From Pseudoscleropodium purum (lineage: Eukaryota > Streptophyta > Bryopsida > Hypnales > Brachytheciaceae): a DNA stretch of 64,000 bases. The stretch lies in the NCBI GenBank assembly GCA_963969395.1, contig OZ017795.1, positions 40,591,063 to 40,655,062 of the forward strand, written 5' to 3'. Below, in pieces: positions 1 to 12,108 of this stretch (position 1 is its first letter; each line of letters opens with the position of its first letter). The position numbers and the translations under genes were made by a program. The notes under the pieces were generated by a model. It worked only from the letters and a program-made list of their open reading frames with translations, had not been told where the DNA came from and ran no database searches.

Positions 1-712
1 CAAGACTCTTAGAATGGGACTAAAGCAATAGGAATTTCTTTACAGACCTTGATTGGCCACTACTGCAATCACCACTAATTATTTCCAAACACAACTAGTG
101 ACAATTCCTGGCAACTCCCTGACAATACTTTGATCTCTTCTACCGCCTCTCAAAATGACTCGAGACACTGATGTATGGAGTCTCGCCATATTGCCCTTCC
201 CTTGGGTAGCGTGCCCTCACTTATTTATCAACAATCCTCTCTTCTTACGAGGAAGAGAAGCATTGGTGGGGAAGGTGCTAATGCCGTTGTCGCGCGAGCA
301 GCCTCGGAGTAGGCGATAAAAGGCTCGTGCGCATTCTCTCACACTAATAAAAAGACAGAGCGGGGTCTCCTATCGAGGTCGAAAATTCTGATATCTCTAA
401 TAAGAACGGCTATTAGGGTTTGGGACTTATACTTCAAGAGAGGAGGCGATTTGGGCAACGCGATTTGAAAATCTGTACAAGCTAGGGACCACGTACTTTC
501 AGACGAGAATCTTGAACTCAAAAGAAAGATTTTGCAGATAGTCAGACTTCACGGAAACTCAAATTTCAAGAGTTTCGCGAAAACAAAAGGGATAATCACG
601 TCACAGGAATCGCGAACATCGACACCACTTATTCTACCCAAGCAATGAGATGCATTGCCTCCTAAACCCGCGATATCATTGATTGCAGCAATGAGACGGT
701 GCCGACAGATAC
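1..712. other. No gene seen; probable intron or distal part of the RLCK-like gene
   Basis: The minus strand after the splice donor at 712/711 should hold the rest of the RLCK-like gene. I looked for the next kinase exon (a GHKEWL-type start, then catalytic-loop motifs) on the minus strand down to position 1 and did not find it. The remaining exons are therefore probably outside the window, or the gene is truncated. Short open frames here show no recognisable domain. Confidence 0.4.
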
Positions 713-1537
713 CTGCTGAGAGTTTTCAGGAAGCCGAAGCACCGCCACGTCCACTCTCGCACGAAACGGAGCAGCGCCGCTAGAATCCTCAACCCTGGCA
801 CGAAACACATCCCCCGCGGCCGATTTCACCACGCATCTCGCGGGTGCAAAATTGTCGGTAGCGACCACGAGCTGACGAAACTCGAAAGCCGCAAGGCTAG
901 GCTGCAGTACTTTCGTGGCGAGCGACGGCGGAGGCAGCGGAAGCCCTCCCGTGACGCCTGTCACGCGCGCACCTTGTCGAGCTTCCAATTTGAATATCCT
1001 CGTGGTGGGTGCTTGCGAGCGCGTCGTGACGTCCTCGCGCGCTGGAAGTGGCTGATTATACACCCGCAGCTGCTTTGAAATTGGGGGTGCATCCGCGACG
1101 GGAAGAGGAAGAGGCTGCGGTCGCCCTCCGAAGCTCGCAGCACGTCTGAGCGTCCGCCTGTTCCTGTTTCCACCTTCGACGTCACTGCAGCAGATATAAT
1201 CATTGCAAAGCTGCAATCCGGGCTGCGATCGCGTCTGGAAGACGTCGATCGCCTCATCGTCAGTGGCGCTGTGCACCAGCGGACCCGAGAACGCCGCTCT
1301 CGTCACGAAGGGCTTCTCAACACGGATTCTCGTGACGACGGGCACTTTGGTGGTCCAGTGCTCGTCGTTCTCGTACGTGCGACCAAGCAATTGATCAGGA
1401 TCGGGAAGCAATACAGGCTTGTTGGACAGCAGGCTGTGGGAATCGCGCGTTGCGACAGTTTTTCGGAGGCGCGTGGGGGCGGCTCTGGAAGCGCATTGCT
1501 TCTCCGCCTTTGAATTCGACGCCGCGAAGCAACCCAT
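713..1537 (-). CDS. RLCK-like (pseudo)kinase, first coding exon, partial
   Basis: First coding exon of a receptor-like cytoplasmic kinase-type protein, 275 codons. I chose the ATG at 1537 over the in-frame ATG at 1552 because it begins MGCFAA, a Gly2-Cys3 N-myristoylation/palmitoylation signal typical of RLCKs and predicting plasma-membrane attachment. A long basic, Ser/Pro-rich linker follows, then the start of a kinase-like domain: FEFRQLVVATDNFAP, matching the RLCK-VII FxFxELxxATxNFxP entry. The exon ends at CAG|GTATC after ENSQQ, the place where RLCK-VII genes usually carry an intron (before GHKEWL). Odd points: the glycine-rich loop is replaced by VVKSAAGDVF, and the VAVK catalytic Lys is Leu (DVAVLRL), so the protein is probably a pseudokinase. 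The downstream exons are not visible in the window. Confidence 0.7.
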
Positions 1538-2960
1538 TAAGTTGAGGGGCATCTCCCGATCACCGCGCCTTCGGAAACATCAATTGGTTTCACTCTAACT
1601 TGTGAATTAAACGACGTCAACAAACTCCGGGGAACACAAAACTCTACCACGCATAGTTAATCAGGCGCGCGTAATTCCCGCTTCAGTGGACCAATTGTCC
1701 ACCTTCCACTAAGAAAGTGCGTGCAAACGAACTTCTGAAACTACACCATCTTGTGCATGAAAGAGGGAATGCAATGCGCTTGCGTGCTTGCTTGCCAGAT
1801 CGGCATGCTAACTAAGTATCCAGGCTGACCACTCAGGAATCATGAGTACGAGACGCATCGAATCAGAACTTCTATTTAACCGAGCTTGCAACTCAATGTA
1901 AAGATCGATTTATCGACAACATGTGATCCAGCTCCAGCCTTTTATTGAACATTCACAACAAAACGTACTGCGTGATATTCAAAACTTCGATTGGTGACGA
2001 ACTGACGATCGATAAAGCAGTCTCCATCAAGCTTCGATTCAAGCCCCAACTGGTCAAAGCTTCGGTGAATCGTGCCGTTTACGCCTAGTGCCACCGATAA
2101 GCTCTTCAGACTCCCAGTGGGGAATTTCCTAAGCAAGATCTCCGCTACTCCGTAAACGCTCACGTGCACCGCGGTCAACCGCCGCTTCCAGGACCAACCG
2201 ACCAGTTCAATCGGCCGCCCTAGCCTTGCCAGTACCTGCAATTACAGTAAGTCTGTAACATACTATCCAAACTCTCACTAGTTTCAAACTCGAATCGAAT
2301 AAACTAGTTCAAAGATCAATAATTCGTAACCCCACAGAACCTCATATTCTACACGAATAAACGGCGGATTCAGTGAAACTTCCAATGTACACGTCCAAGT
2401 CCTTGCTTTCCAAGCGCTGTCCAAACATGTACTTGAAAATATATCGATCACAAGCTCTGACCATCTATACTAAGTTGCGATTCTCCACGCCCACACACAC
2501 CACCTCACTAATCAACCAAAGAAATTCAAGTCAGGAACGTAACACGGAAAGATCGAGTTCGATGTTCAAAGATATAAAACGATTCCGGCCATGAGCTCCG
2601 ATTCGAATATTCTGCCCCAACTTGAACACTTTCAAAGTACGACGTAGACTGAGTGAGTAACTTAGTGACTGCGGAATGAGCCATGAGTTTGTTGAGGCAG
2701 AAAAACTGAGGCTGTTTGATAGCGATGGTGCTTTCGCACTACTTTCCGGGAAGGAGAAGAATCATCCGAGATAATGTTTAGTTTAGTCATCGGCGACGGA
2801 CAGCTAAAGGGCACCGAAAAGACGAAGAATTTCTTCGAGAGAGTCTAGACGCCATTCAAGAGTCGTCACTGTCGTGTGAAAAGGGACCCACTTCCAACTA
2901 GAAGTCAACCCCGGGCATCCGGAGTCGTCTGCATTGTCATCAGCGGGGTTGGGGGTTTTA
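1538..2960. other. Putative 5' region of the RLCK-like gene
   Basis: This non-repetitive stretch of ordinary base composition lies upstream of the MGCF start. On the minus strand an open stretch at 1942-2241 lacks an ATG and is preceded by an acceptor-like ttgcag, so it could be a 5' UTR exon or an unrecognised coding exon. A short ATG-started frame lies on the minus strand near 2788-2670. I recognise no domain in either. Promoter or 5' UTR with introns is the most economical reading. Confidence 0.35.
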
Positions 2961-5532
2961 TATTTATTTTTTTATTTTTTTATTTCGGTTCTTAGGGAAA
3001 CTGGCGTGAATCACTGCATTCAGGGGTTATTATTGGGCAGGGCTATTGTGGAAATACCTAAAATAAACGTCAAAATAAGCAATTCAGCATAGTTTAGTGG
3101 AGGCCCCTTTTCTAGGATTTTTTTATTGTTGTGGAATGAGCAATTGAAAATCGTGAATTTTAAAAAAAATTAGAATTTTTGGATATGACATGTGATTTCT
3201 ATGAAATTTAATGTGGAAGTTTTAGAGGCCATTAAAATCATCATATATAATATATTGGGTTAGATTCATTAGACCCTATATGAAATTATTTCTTTTTGAA
3301 TTGAATTATATTTCATTAATTAAATTTTGAATTTTGAAAATTTCATTTCACAAGATGTAGAATATTTCATGACCTTTGACATATACCGATATTCAAGACT
3401 TTACTTACTCTTTTATGACCTTTAGTTCTCACAGTTTAATAAGTTAGCAAAATGATTGGTTAAAAGTTTCAAACCTTTTCAATGAACACAGTCTCTCTTC
3501 AAAGAGAGGGAAAAGGATTAATAAGCTTAATAAGCTTATGGATTTTATGAATTTTTTACATTTATATAGCAACCAGTCAACCACCTTTGTAAGTTTGTAT
3601 GTATATTATTTTTCAATTTTCATTTTTCATAGTTCACTTCCCATTTCCACACATTCAAAACATAGCTAGTTGAACTACCATAAATAAACTTTTCATTCCT
3701 TATAGTCTCCAAACTAATGTTCTTCATCTTCTTGAGTATATAATCATCTTGGTTACTTAGTCCTTTATAATTAAGCTTTATACCTATCCCAATGTCACAA
3801 TTTTTGACACCCCAATTATGTCAATTTAATGAAAATGATGATTAGAATATTCAATCAAATAGCTATCAAGTCGTAGGAATGAGTAGTTTATCTAATTTAA
3901 AAAACCCATTGATAATTCACTATTTTCCTTGCCTAGTAGTCCAGCCAAAGGATGGGAAGAAATAGCAACTAGTGTAAAATTAGCTGAGTAAAATTAGCAA
4001 ATTACCATAATCTTGATTTTAGTATTTTAGAACATATAATCAAACAAAAAACTAGGAGTACTAAAAATGAACTACTTACAAAAAAAGACAATAGTTTTTC
4101 ATCCTCTCTATTAAGAATAAGCAGATTTTAATTATCAAATACTAGCTTTAACTCATTCTTAGTTGAATAACTTGAGGTTATAGGTAGTGAGAACCAAATC
4201 TTGATATTAAATTAAAAAAAAAATTAAAAATTATTGACAAGAGTCTTATATAGCTTCAAAAGTCATTTATTGCGAGTGTTCAGAGATGAAAAGACAAGCT
4301 CTTTATACAAGTGAGGTGGGTGGAGGTAAAACAACACATTTAACTTATAAAAACTAAAATAAGTAGGAGCTCAACCACTCATAGTTAAGTTAAAAAACGA
4401 ATTGTGTTCAAAATAAAATTTTAGACTTCATTTAGGCATAATAGAATAAATGTTTTCAAAAAAATTTGAACTAAGTTAATGTGGAAAATCAAAATAAATT
4501 TCATCTCCAGTAATTTGTTTGAGATTTTAAGCCTCCAATCAAAAGTTATGGACAAAGTTCACATAGGGATTGAAGGGACATTTTTTTTGACATTTTCAAA
4601 CATTCTATTTAAATTTTGTCTGTAACTTTTTTTTGAAGGCTTAAAATCACAAATGAATTCTTAAAGATGAAATTTAGCTTGATTTACCAACTTTTCTTAG
4701 TTCAAAGTTTTCTGAAAAAAATTGTCTTACTATGCCGAAATGAGGTATGAAGTTTTGCTTTGAACATGATTTTGATGTTTTTGACAATGAGTGTTCAAGC
4801 TCTCATCTTCAACTTGTCCCATATCCTTTGAGGATTAGTAAGGGACAATGAATTTCATTATAAAAATGACAACTCCCCCCTTTGATCTCAACAAGTGTGA
4901 ATGGAAAAATCTCTTCAATATTCTACTGAAAGAAATCTTGGTGGTTGATGATCAAATGACAGATTGGCATTTGACTTAGTGGATTGTTATTAGATTCTTT
5001 TTGGATTTTCGACAAAACACCTTTACATTTATTTGTAGATTTCGTTGTCTGGTCCCAGAATTAATAGAAGAATTCAGTACTTTCTTAATTAATTGAAGTC
5101 AAACTTGCTATTTGAGTACGGTAGTGTGCAAATTGCCTTGAATTGATGAATCGACTTTTTTATCTGCTTTTTCTTTTGAAACAAATGAAATAATACTTCA
5201 TTGCCAATAAAATAAAATACAAACCGACCATCCACAAGTCGCCTTTTGGTTATAGACGACCAAATAAACCCGTATCATACAACATTGATGAATTGCCTTC
5301 AACTTTGAGCCAAATTGTAATTTTTTTTGGATTAGTTTTTGAACCAATTGGTTTTGCAAACTTAAGAGAAACAATCGCAATGCCAAAAAAATTGATTTTT
5401 TTTATTGAATCAAAAGAATAGGATATATTTGCCAATCAATACACAAACAAAATCCAAAACCTTCTCCACATTATTGTAGAGACATATGTGCTTTGAACTT
5501 GGATTAATTAACAACATTCATTAAATGTCATG
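2961..5532. other. AT-rich gene desert
   Basis: Very AT-rich sequence with many short A and T runs. I find no open frame with recognisable protein content on either strand and no RNA gene. It is probably decayed transposon and intergenic DNA. Confidence 0.6.
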
Positions 5533-6474
5533 TTAACTCCTAAATGATTTTGACTATGTTTTCATCAAAACCACTCCCAAACTGCCATTTCTAGTACAAG
5601 TATCAAATTTTAGGAAAAAAAAACATTTTCAAACACATGTAATTAAAAGATCTTGTTTTAAGCTAGTTTAAGAACATGAAGAAAAAATTTCAGAAATTTC
5701 CACCGTGTAGATTGTAAGATAGTAGCATTTGAAGTGACAAATATCCTTTTTTTGGCCTTGCCAAAAACCGTGCAGCTACACTTTATAAGGTCACATTTGT
5801 ATGAAAAAATGTCCAAAATGTCGGTTACTCTTTGAATTCATTTTTTAAGTGAAGTTGACAACATGTTTAAAAATTTTCAAATCATTTGAAAATATACAAC
5901 ATATATGAAAAAAATAAGAAGTAGAGAAGGATTCAAAATACTAAATTGTTAACAATTTATTTATGGAATTGAAAATTTTCAATCTCAATGGTTGAAATGT
6001 TGTAGTAAAAAATCTACACCTAATGTTTTTAATTTTTCAAAATATTGAAAATTGAGTTAAATAAAGGACTTCAAAGTTTGTCTTAGAATAGAAATTCAAT
6101 AACAACCCATAAACTTCCACAAACTAAAACTCCTTATAACTTTTGACTCATTGATCAAAATAGAATGATTCAAATCTTTTTAAGTATATATAAATCTTAA
6201 AAACCAATTTCAAATTTTGATTTTTTTTAAAAGTGATTTTTATAGAAATTTTTTTGTTGCTTGAACTACCCACCGAGCTATGAAAAGTACATATCATGCA
6301 ATAAATTTTTAACTATGTAATCAAAATTATGAAACTTGTTAGGCCTTAAAGCTACTCTTTGGGCACATGTTGTTTTAAAATTTCAAAGAAAGTAAATAAA
6401 TAAATCTATTTGTAGTGAACAACCCATAATTTGCTATGTTGCTAATAAACGCAATTTAGGCATTTAGGGATTAA
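5533..6474. mobile_element. Non-autonomous TTAA-type DNA element (copy 1, ~0.94 kb)
   Basis: The left end reads TTAACTCCTAAATGATTTTG. The right end is the inverse of TTAATCCCTAAATGCC. Both ends carry TTAA, which would be the target duplication. The body is homologous in direct orientation to 12286-13244 (shared blocks include GACTATGTTTTCA near the left end and the 180-bp right end) and has no coding capacity. TTAA target sites followed by CCC-like terminal inverted repeats are the signature of piggyBac-type transposons. The family assignment is inference from termini only. Confidence 0.6.
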
Positions 6475-6826
6475 GATTCACCTTCCAAAAATAAAATTTA
6501 AAAAGGTTTCTTCCTACAAATTTTATTGCAATTTAAAGGCAATGAAGTTGAAATATAGTTAAAAATTCTTTGCAACCCTTTACCATAGAATGCAAGATTA
6601 CTATAGGTTGATCCAAAATTTTATCACACCTTACTTGGGCTTACCTTGTTTAAACTTGAACAAGATATCCTCCAATTGAAATACATTCACAATGAGCTAA
6701 AAAGAGAGGAACCAAACTTGTCCAATTAATTAGTAGCCCCCATCCAAGCAAAAAAATCAAAGCCGTAGATTTTTTTTCAAAAAAAAATTACCAACCCTCC
6801 CACTAACCGTTGATCTAAAAGAAATA

Positions 6827-6965
6827 GATACGAATATGGTATTCTAATATGGATACGGATACTCAGATACGGAGACAAATACTTTGATATGGATATAGAT
6901 ACGGTACTGTGATACTGAAAATATACGGATATTGATACATGTATAGATACAGGTGCATATACATG
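6827..6965. repeat. Degenerate GATAC/GATAT simple repeat
   Basis: About 140 bp made mostly of variants of GATACGGATA and GATATGGATA. It is a decayed microsatellite or minisatellite. The open frame across it on the minus strand (Ser/Ile/Tyr-rich) is a by-product of the repeat. Confidence 0.7.
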
Positions 6966-8079
6966 CTTGGAAAACATAAGCTGATTATCCCATATCCATT
7001 GGCAAGGAAACTGATTTCCAAAACTATAAACAGGGGGTAGGGAAGAGTCGGTGAAGAAAGTTCAATTCAAATTAATTCTAAATTGAAGAATGTGGAGAGG
7101 GAGGTGAAAGATTTTAAAAATTAATTTAAATGGTTCTTCAATTGATTGTTGAGGGTGTTTGGGTAAATAAAATTAAACAAAATTTGAGTTCATTGTGACA
7201 ATTTGTCACAATGAGCTCAAATGAGACACTTATGTCTCCTCCAATTGAAATACATTCACTTCCTAATGTGCCATTCCAAACTTCATATTCATTTTCAAAG
7301 TTCACTTGTTGTGGGGTTATTGTTTGGTAATTGGGAAAGTTACTGCCTGATTTTTGGATCTTTATAGTAAATGACAAGTTTACTTTAAAGTAGTCTACTC
7401 TTCAAGCAACCATTTAAGAGCTGCTTGCTTTTTTAGGGGAAGCTACACTTGACTTGAAACAACTTTCAGTAAGTTTTGTAGGAAGGAAAATGAAATTAGA
7501 CAATATCTAACCTAAGTCATTTTACATTTTTTGGACCTTTGTAAAATTCATTACAAATTTTTGAAGTTGAAATGCAATAGACTCTAAAAGCAATCACCTC
7601 CAAAAATGATACACCTTTGGTACATTAAAGAAAGTAAAATGTACCTATGTATTCTCATTGCTTTAAGAGCAAACTATCTTAAATAAGCTTAGGCAACAAT
7701 TGATTGATCATGGGAGAACCACCAAATGCCATGCTATGTGAACTTCACCAAATACGAGGGCTTTTTTCCCACTTTTTATGAGGTGCCAAAGTAGCAATAT
7801 AAAATTTTTTAGTGGTGTTCCAAATTTCAATATTCATCCATATGTTAGATAGAAAATTTCACATTAGTACAATATTTATCAAATGTCCATCAAATTCTAT
7901 TTTCATCCACAATCTACTAATTTCATCCAACATTTGTTTAATTTGAAGTTTTTTGGCAGAAACTTCACTCTACGTTGCCATTTCTTAGCCAAATTATTTT
8001 TATTTGGTGCTATTTGGTACTAAAAAGCTCCTCCAAAAAACTTAGTGTCATTAGTTCCATGAACTCCCCGTTCGCATAG

Positions 8080-8305
8080 TATGTGAGCCCAAGAATGCAA
8101 GCTTGTGAACATTGAGCCTACAATATAGGTACCTATATTATAGATACCACAGACTATAGAAGGTGTATGTATCACAAACAACTATAATGTGGGTATTTGT
8201 AATATGTATATTCTATAATTATCAATAGTTTCTATAGTCTATACACCTATAACATAGGTGTATAGTATTCTAGGCTCATGGGCTTATACTCCTATGCTCA
8301 TATAA
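8080..8305. mobile_element. Imperfect hairpin element (MITE-like) between two repeat copies
   Basis: The arm starting near 8083 (TGTGAGCCC...TTGAGCCTA...AGACTATAGAA) pairs imperfectly with the inverse of the segment ending near 8300 (TCTATAGTCTATACACC...TAGGCTCATGGGCTTATAC). Arms are about 70-90 bp with an AT-rich centre. This fits a short hairpin MITE inserted into a duplicated AT-rich stretch. No clear target duplication could be assigned by eye. Confidence 0.45.
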
Positions 8306-9236
8306 TAGCAACCCTCGTTTGCAATCTAATGATTTTATCCAACTTTTTTTTTAATTCAAAGTTTTCTAGTAAAAAATTCACATTGTGTTGCCATTTTTTA
8401 GCCAAATAATTTTTTTTTTGTACAATACAGTACTAGAAAGCCCTTCCCCTCCCAGAAAAAGCCTTAATGTGAACATAATGGCAAAAAGCTCAATGTCATT
8501 TAGTGTTTTTTTGGATGATAAAAGGACTAATAGCACCAAAAAATTATCTTGTTCACCAAGCTTTTGAAAAAATTTGGAGATAAAAAAGTCTGAAAAGCCA
8601 AATCTAAATCTTGGATCACATCTTGTGGCCATTGCCTCGACCATACATACTAGGATTTGCCACTTTATTGCCACATGTCTAGATGTTGATGCAACAACTT
8701 TTCATCCGCAATCACCTAAAATATAACAAAGTTGGAGATATGGGTACATGATGTAGCTACATGTACACAAGTACTTTTGTAATCATAGAACATCAAGGTT
8801 GCATGACTATTGAAGTAATTATTGTTCCACTTATTACTATAGATGGTGTGATTAAGACTTTGATAAGCATGGCCATGTATCAAAAAAGGCTCTTAATGCA
8901 CTTGCCTTTGTTTGTTTATGTGTTTTGACACAAGTATGCCATGGTTGTTTAATAAGTAAAGATTTTTAGGCACCATGCAAATGTTGACTTCACAATTGTA
9001 AAGTATCTATAGCAAGTTTTTTGAGTAGGAATTTAGTTATCTCCCATTTTGCACCACTTTTCAAAACTTGGTTTAGTTGGTTGCCCTATTTTGTACTAGT
9101 TTAAGAGCTAAAATTGCCAAAGATGGTTTTTTGAGTTTAATTTGTTCTAAAGCCATACAACTCACACTCGTTGATTCCTAACTCGAAGCCAAATTTCGCA
9201 CCAAAAATAAATTTGAAATTGCCTAACCTCAACCAC

Positions 9237-9885
9237 TTAATCCCTAAATGCCAAAGGCCTATTTTGAGCTTCTTGGAATTTGCTTTAAATTGAACAAAAT
9301 GCTAACATTTTGATAAGTTGTATCAATTTTTTTTGAATTGTAGTTGTACAAATTCAAACAAGACATATTAGAGATCTCATAAGAGAAGAAAACACAACAA
9401 TATCACTTATGGAGTGATAATTTTATAATATTTGACCATGAGGGTGTTAAAATTGCAAAAGTGATGTGAAGTCTTTCAATCTTCTTTTCACAAGTCAAAT
9501 CTAAAAATTTGGTGACCAAAAACATATGAAGTTAAAGGGCCTAACATGTGTGACCCCAATCAATTTATGGCTTCTTTAAATCTATTCTACAATTCGTTTA
9601 AATGAATTTTAAATGTGATTTTTTCTCCCAAGATCTAGTGTATTTGAGGCTCATTCCCAAGAGCTCTCAACACTACAGGATTGCAATGGATACCCTTGCA
9701 CCAAATCTTGCATAGAAAAATCACTATCATTTGTTTTCAAGATCAGATTTGAAATAGTAAAACTGGACTTCAAGAAGAGCTTTCAAAAAATAGAAACCAC
9801 TAAAAATAGCAACTTGGTTAGGTTTTATTTAACTTTGAGGTTTTGCAAACACCAGGTTTTGGTGCCTCGGGCTGTTAGGGGTTAA
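9237..9885. mobile_element. Non-autonomous TTAA-type DNA element (~0.65 kb)
   Basis: The left end reads TTAATCCCTAAATGCCAAAGG. The inverse of the right end reads TTAACCCCTAACAGCCCGAGG, 16 of 21 positions identical. Both ends are TTAA. There is no coding content. The termini match the other TTAA elements in this window. Confidence 0.5.
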
Positions 9886-12108
9886 TTTACTTCTCACCTG
9901 GAGCCCACATCCAGATCCCCTTAAAAAATAATTTTTTGAAACAAATGAAATAAATTCCAAGGAAAAAAAACCCACTGGTGTCATCAGTCCCGTGAACTCT
10001 CCCCCGTTCGCTGTTCCCAACGAACCCGGGCCTCGGTCAGAGCTGACCTCCGTCCACCACCCCCAAACACACGTGCAGGTGTGTTTCCGAGGTAGTTTCG
10101 GCGCGGTTTCCCAAGGGAATCCAATTGGCTGGAACTGACCAATAGGAGTTGGTGGAGTTCCGTTTTAGAATCTTGGGGGATCGCAGACTTACTTTGAAAT
10201 TTTGAATACCGGGGGGTGGTGGGGGGGGGGGACGTGTCATTCCGTGGTTTGTGGTCAGCCAAGCTCCGCCCACTGAATTCATGGGATCATTCTTATTATT
10301 CTTACCCTTAGTGGCGTCCCTGAATAATAATAATTGAGTTCTTAGGTTTATTATTTTTTATTTTTTTTTATTTTTTAAACACGTGGAAAACGTAATAAAT
10401 CTTTCTTTTGACTGGACTCTCACGGCAACTGGGGTCACCCATATTGCTTCCAGAGAAAAGGAAAGGTATTTGGATGGAAGGTAAGGTAAGGTAGGGTAGG
10501 ATCATTCAAATCCAAGCATGTTTTTGAAATCTGTGTGTCTTCAGAATCTTAGAGAATGAATAAATAGATAGATGCTTGTTGCATAATGTTCAATCAACTA
10601 CTTGAGGATATTCTCGACATTCTTGAACTGTCATTGGGTGTGTTTGGAGGAGGTCCCTTTTGTTCTTGCAAGTGGCCCCCTGTGAAAGTCAAACGTGGCA
10701 AGCTTGAAGTGGACCTTCGTTTAATGTTAACTCCCCTTTCCAATGCTAATAGAAACTTCATCTTGGAAGACCAGCCACTTGACTAGGTCAAGTTGGTCAC
10801 ATTTTAAGCATCTGTCATAAATTAATTGTATGATGGATAATTTTATACATTAATTATGTGATAATTTCTTACCTCACTAAGATCACTTCACCTTGTGACA
10901 AGAAAATAAATAGATGTTGTGGTGCACAATGTTCAACTAGAGGACATTCATGACATTCTTTAACTTTCATTGGGAAAAGGGGGAGGGGAGAGGAGGCTTT
11001 TGTTCTTGCAAGTGGACCTCCAATGAAAGTCAAGTGTGGTAAGCTCAAAGTGGATCTCTATTTAATTCAAACTCCCTTCTCCAATAGTAGTAGAAACTTT
11101 GTCTTGGAAGACTTGCCACTTGACTAGGTCAAATCTATCACATTTAAACATTTGAATCATGTAAAAATTACGTATGATGCAATAACTTTTTAACCATGCA
11201 ATCAAAAGTTATGAAAATTGTTGGACCTTAAAGCTACTCCTTGGGTACATGTTGTGTAAATTTTTTAGTAAAAATAATAAAAACTCACTTTGTAATGAGT
11301 TGCTCAAAATTGCTATGTTGCCAAAAAAACAAAATTTTGACCTTCGGGGTTGAAACTTCTTGCTCTATTGTAGTCATGTAAAGTATATTTGGGACTAAAC
11401 TTTTCAAGTGTAGGTCAATCAAATTAGATTTTAGGTGAGCCTTCAATACATTGTTAGACTTGATTTAAACTTCTAGACAATCCTATTGTACTCATGTTAA
11501 ACCTATTAGGGACTAGATTTTATATTTTCCCACTAAGCACATAGAAATCAAAAGATTGAACAATAGATACCACGTTTTTTTGGAAATGGACTCCACATGG
11601 GCTTTTGAATCAACTACAAATAGGAAATATCTCTCTTAGATTGGGAAGGGGTTGAGAAACTTGTAGTTAAGAATGTTATGTTGCACAATTAGAATAAGGA
11701 TATAGAAAATCTAACCATTCGACTCTAACCTCTTACGATTTTTGCATCTCATTTTTCAATGCCATTTTTGGTGTGCACACAACCTACATATGCAATTTTC
11801 TTATATGATTAAAAATGAGAGCCATCCAATATACAATTATAGTTGAATGCTAAGAAATTGACTCAATTTTAGGTGACTATACTATCTTATTCTAAATCCT
11901 TTATAATGTTAAAGCCAAGTAGTCCAAATTGCTTATATGTGATTATCTAAAATAACTATATAATTTTAGTGGTAAAAACAATATTTCAAATACAATCTAG
12001 AAGAATAATTGAAGAAGAGCCAAATGAAGGTTATTCATGATTTTTAGAATAGATCTAATGATTTATAAAATGAGAAGTAAATGCAAAATAAGTTGTGCCA
12101 TTCAAAAT
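9886..12108. other. Intergenic region with a GC-rich island and a tandem duplication
   Basis: A more GC-rich island at about 9955-10300 has short open frames on the minus strand but no recognisable domain. A direct tandem duplication covers about 10560-10815 and 10905-11155. An orphan right terminus of the TTAA family, with about 180 bp of body, ends near 11353. No convincing gene. Confidence 0.5.
10560..11155. repeat. Two-copy direct tandem repeat, ~345-bp spacing
   Basis: Copies at 10560-10815 and 10905-11155 share long blocks such as TTTTGTTCTTGCAAGTGG and CCACTTGACTAGGTCAA in the same order. The first copy holds a 66-codon open frame that the second does not keep, so coding is unlikely. 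Confidence 0.75.

Larger units (their letters stand above)
6475..9236. other. AT-rich gene desert with local duplications
   Basis: No gene seen. The stretch includes a degenerate GATAC-rich tract (6827-6965). A roughly 130-bp direct duplication lies at about 7905-8050 and 8325-8460, both containing TTTCATCCAAC / TTGCCATTT-type blocks. An imperfect inverted repeat sits between the two copies. A 23-bp identical word occurs near 6669 and 7237. Confidence 0.55.

Noticed and set aside
1942..2241. 99-codon minus-strand frame as an independent gene
   Set aside because: It has no ATG start and no recognised domain; more likely 5' region of the RLCK-like gene.
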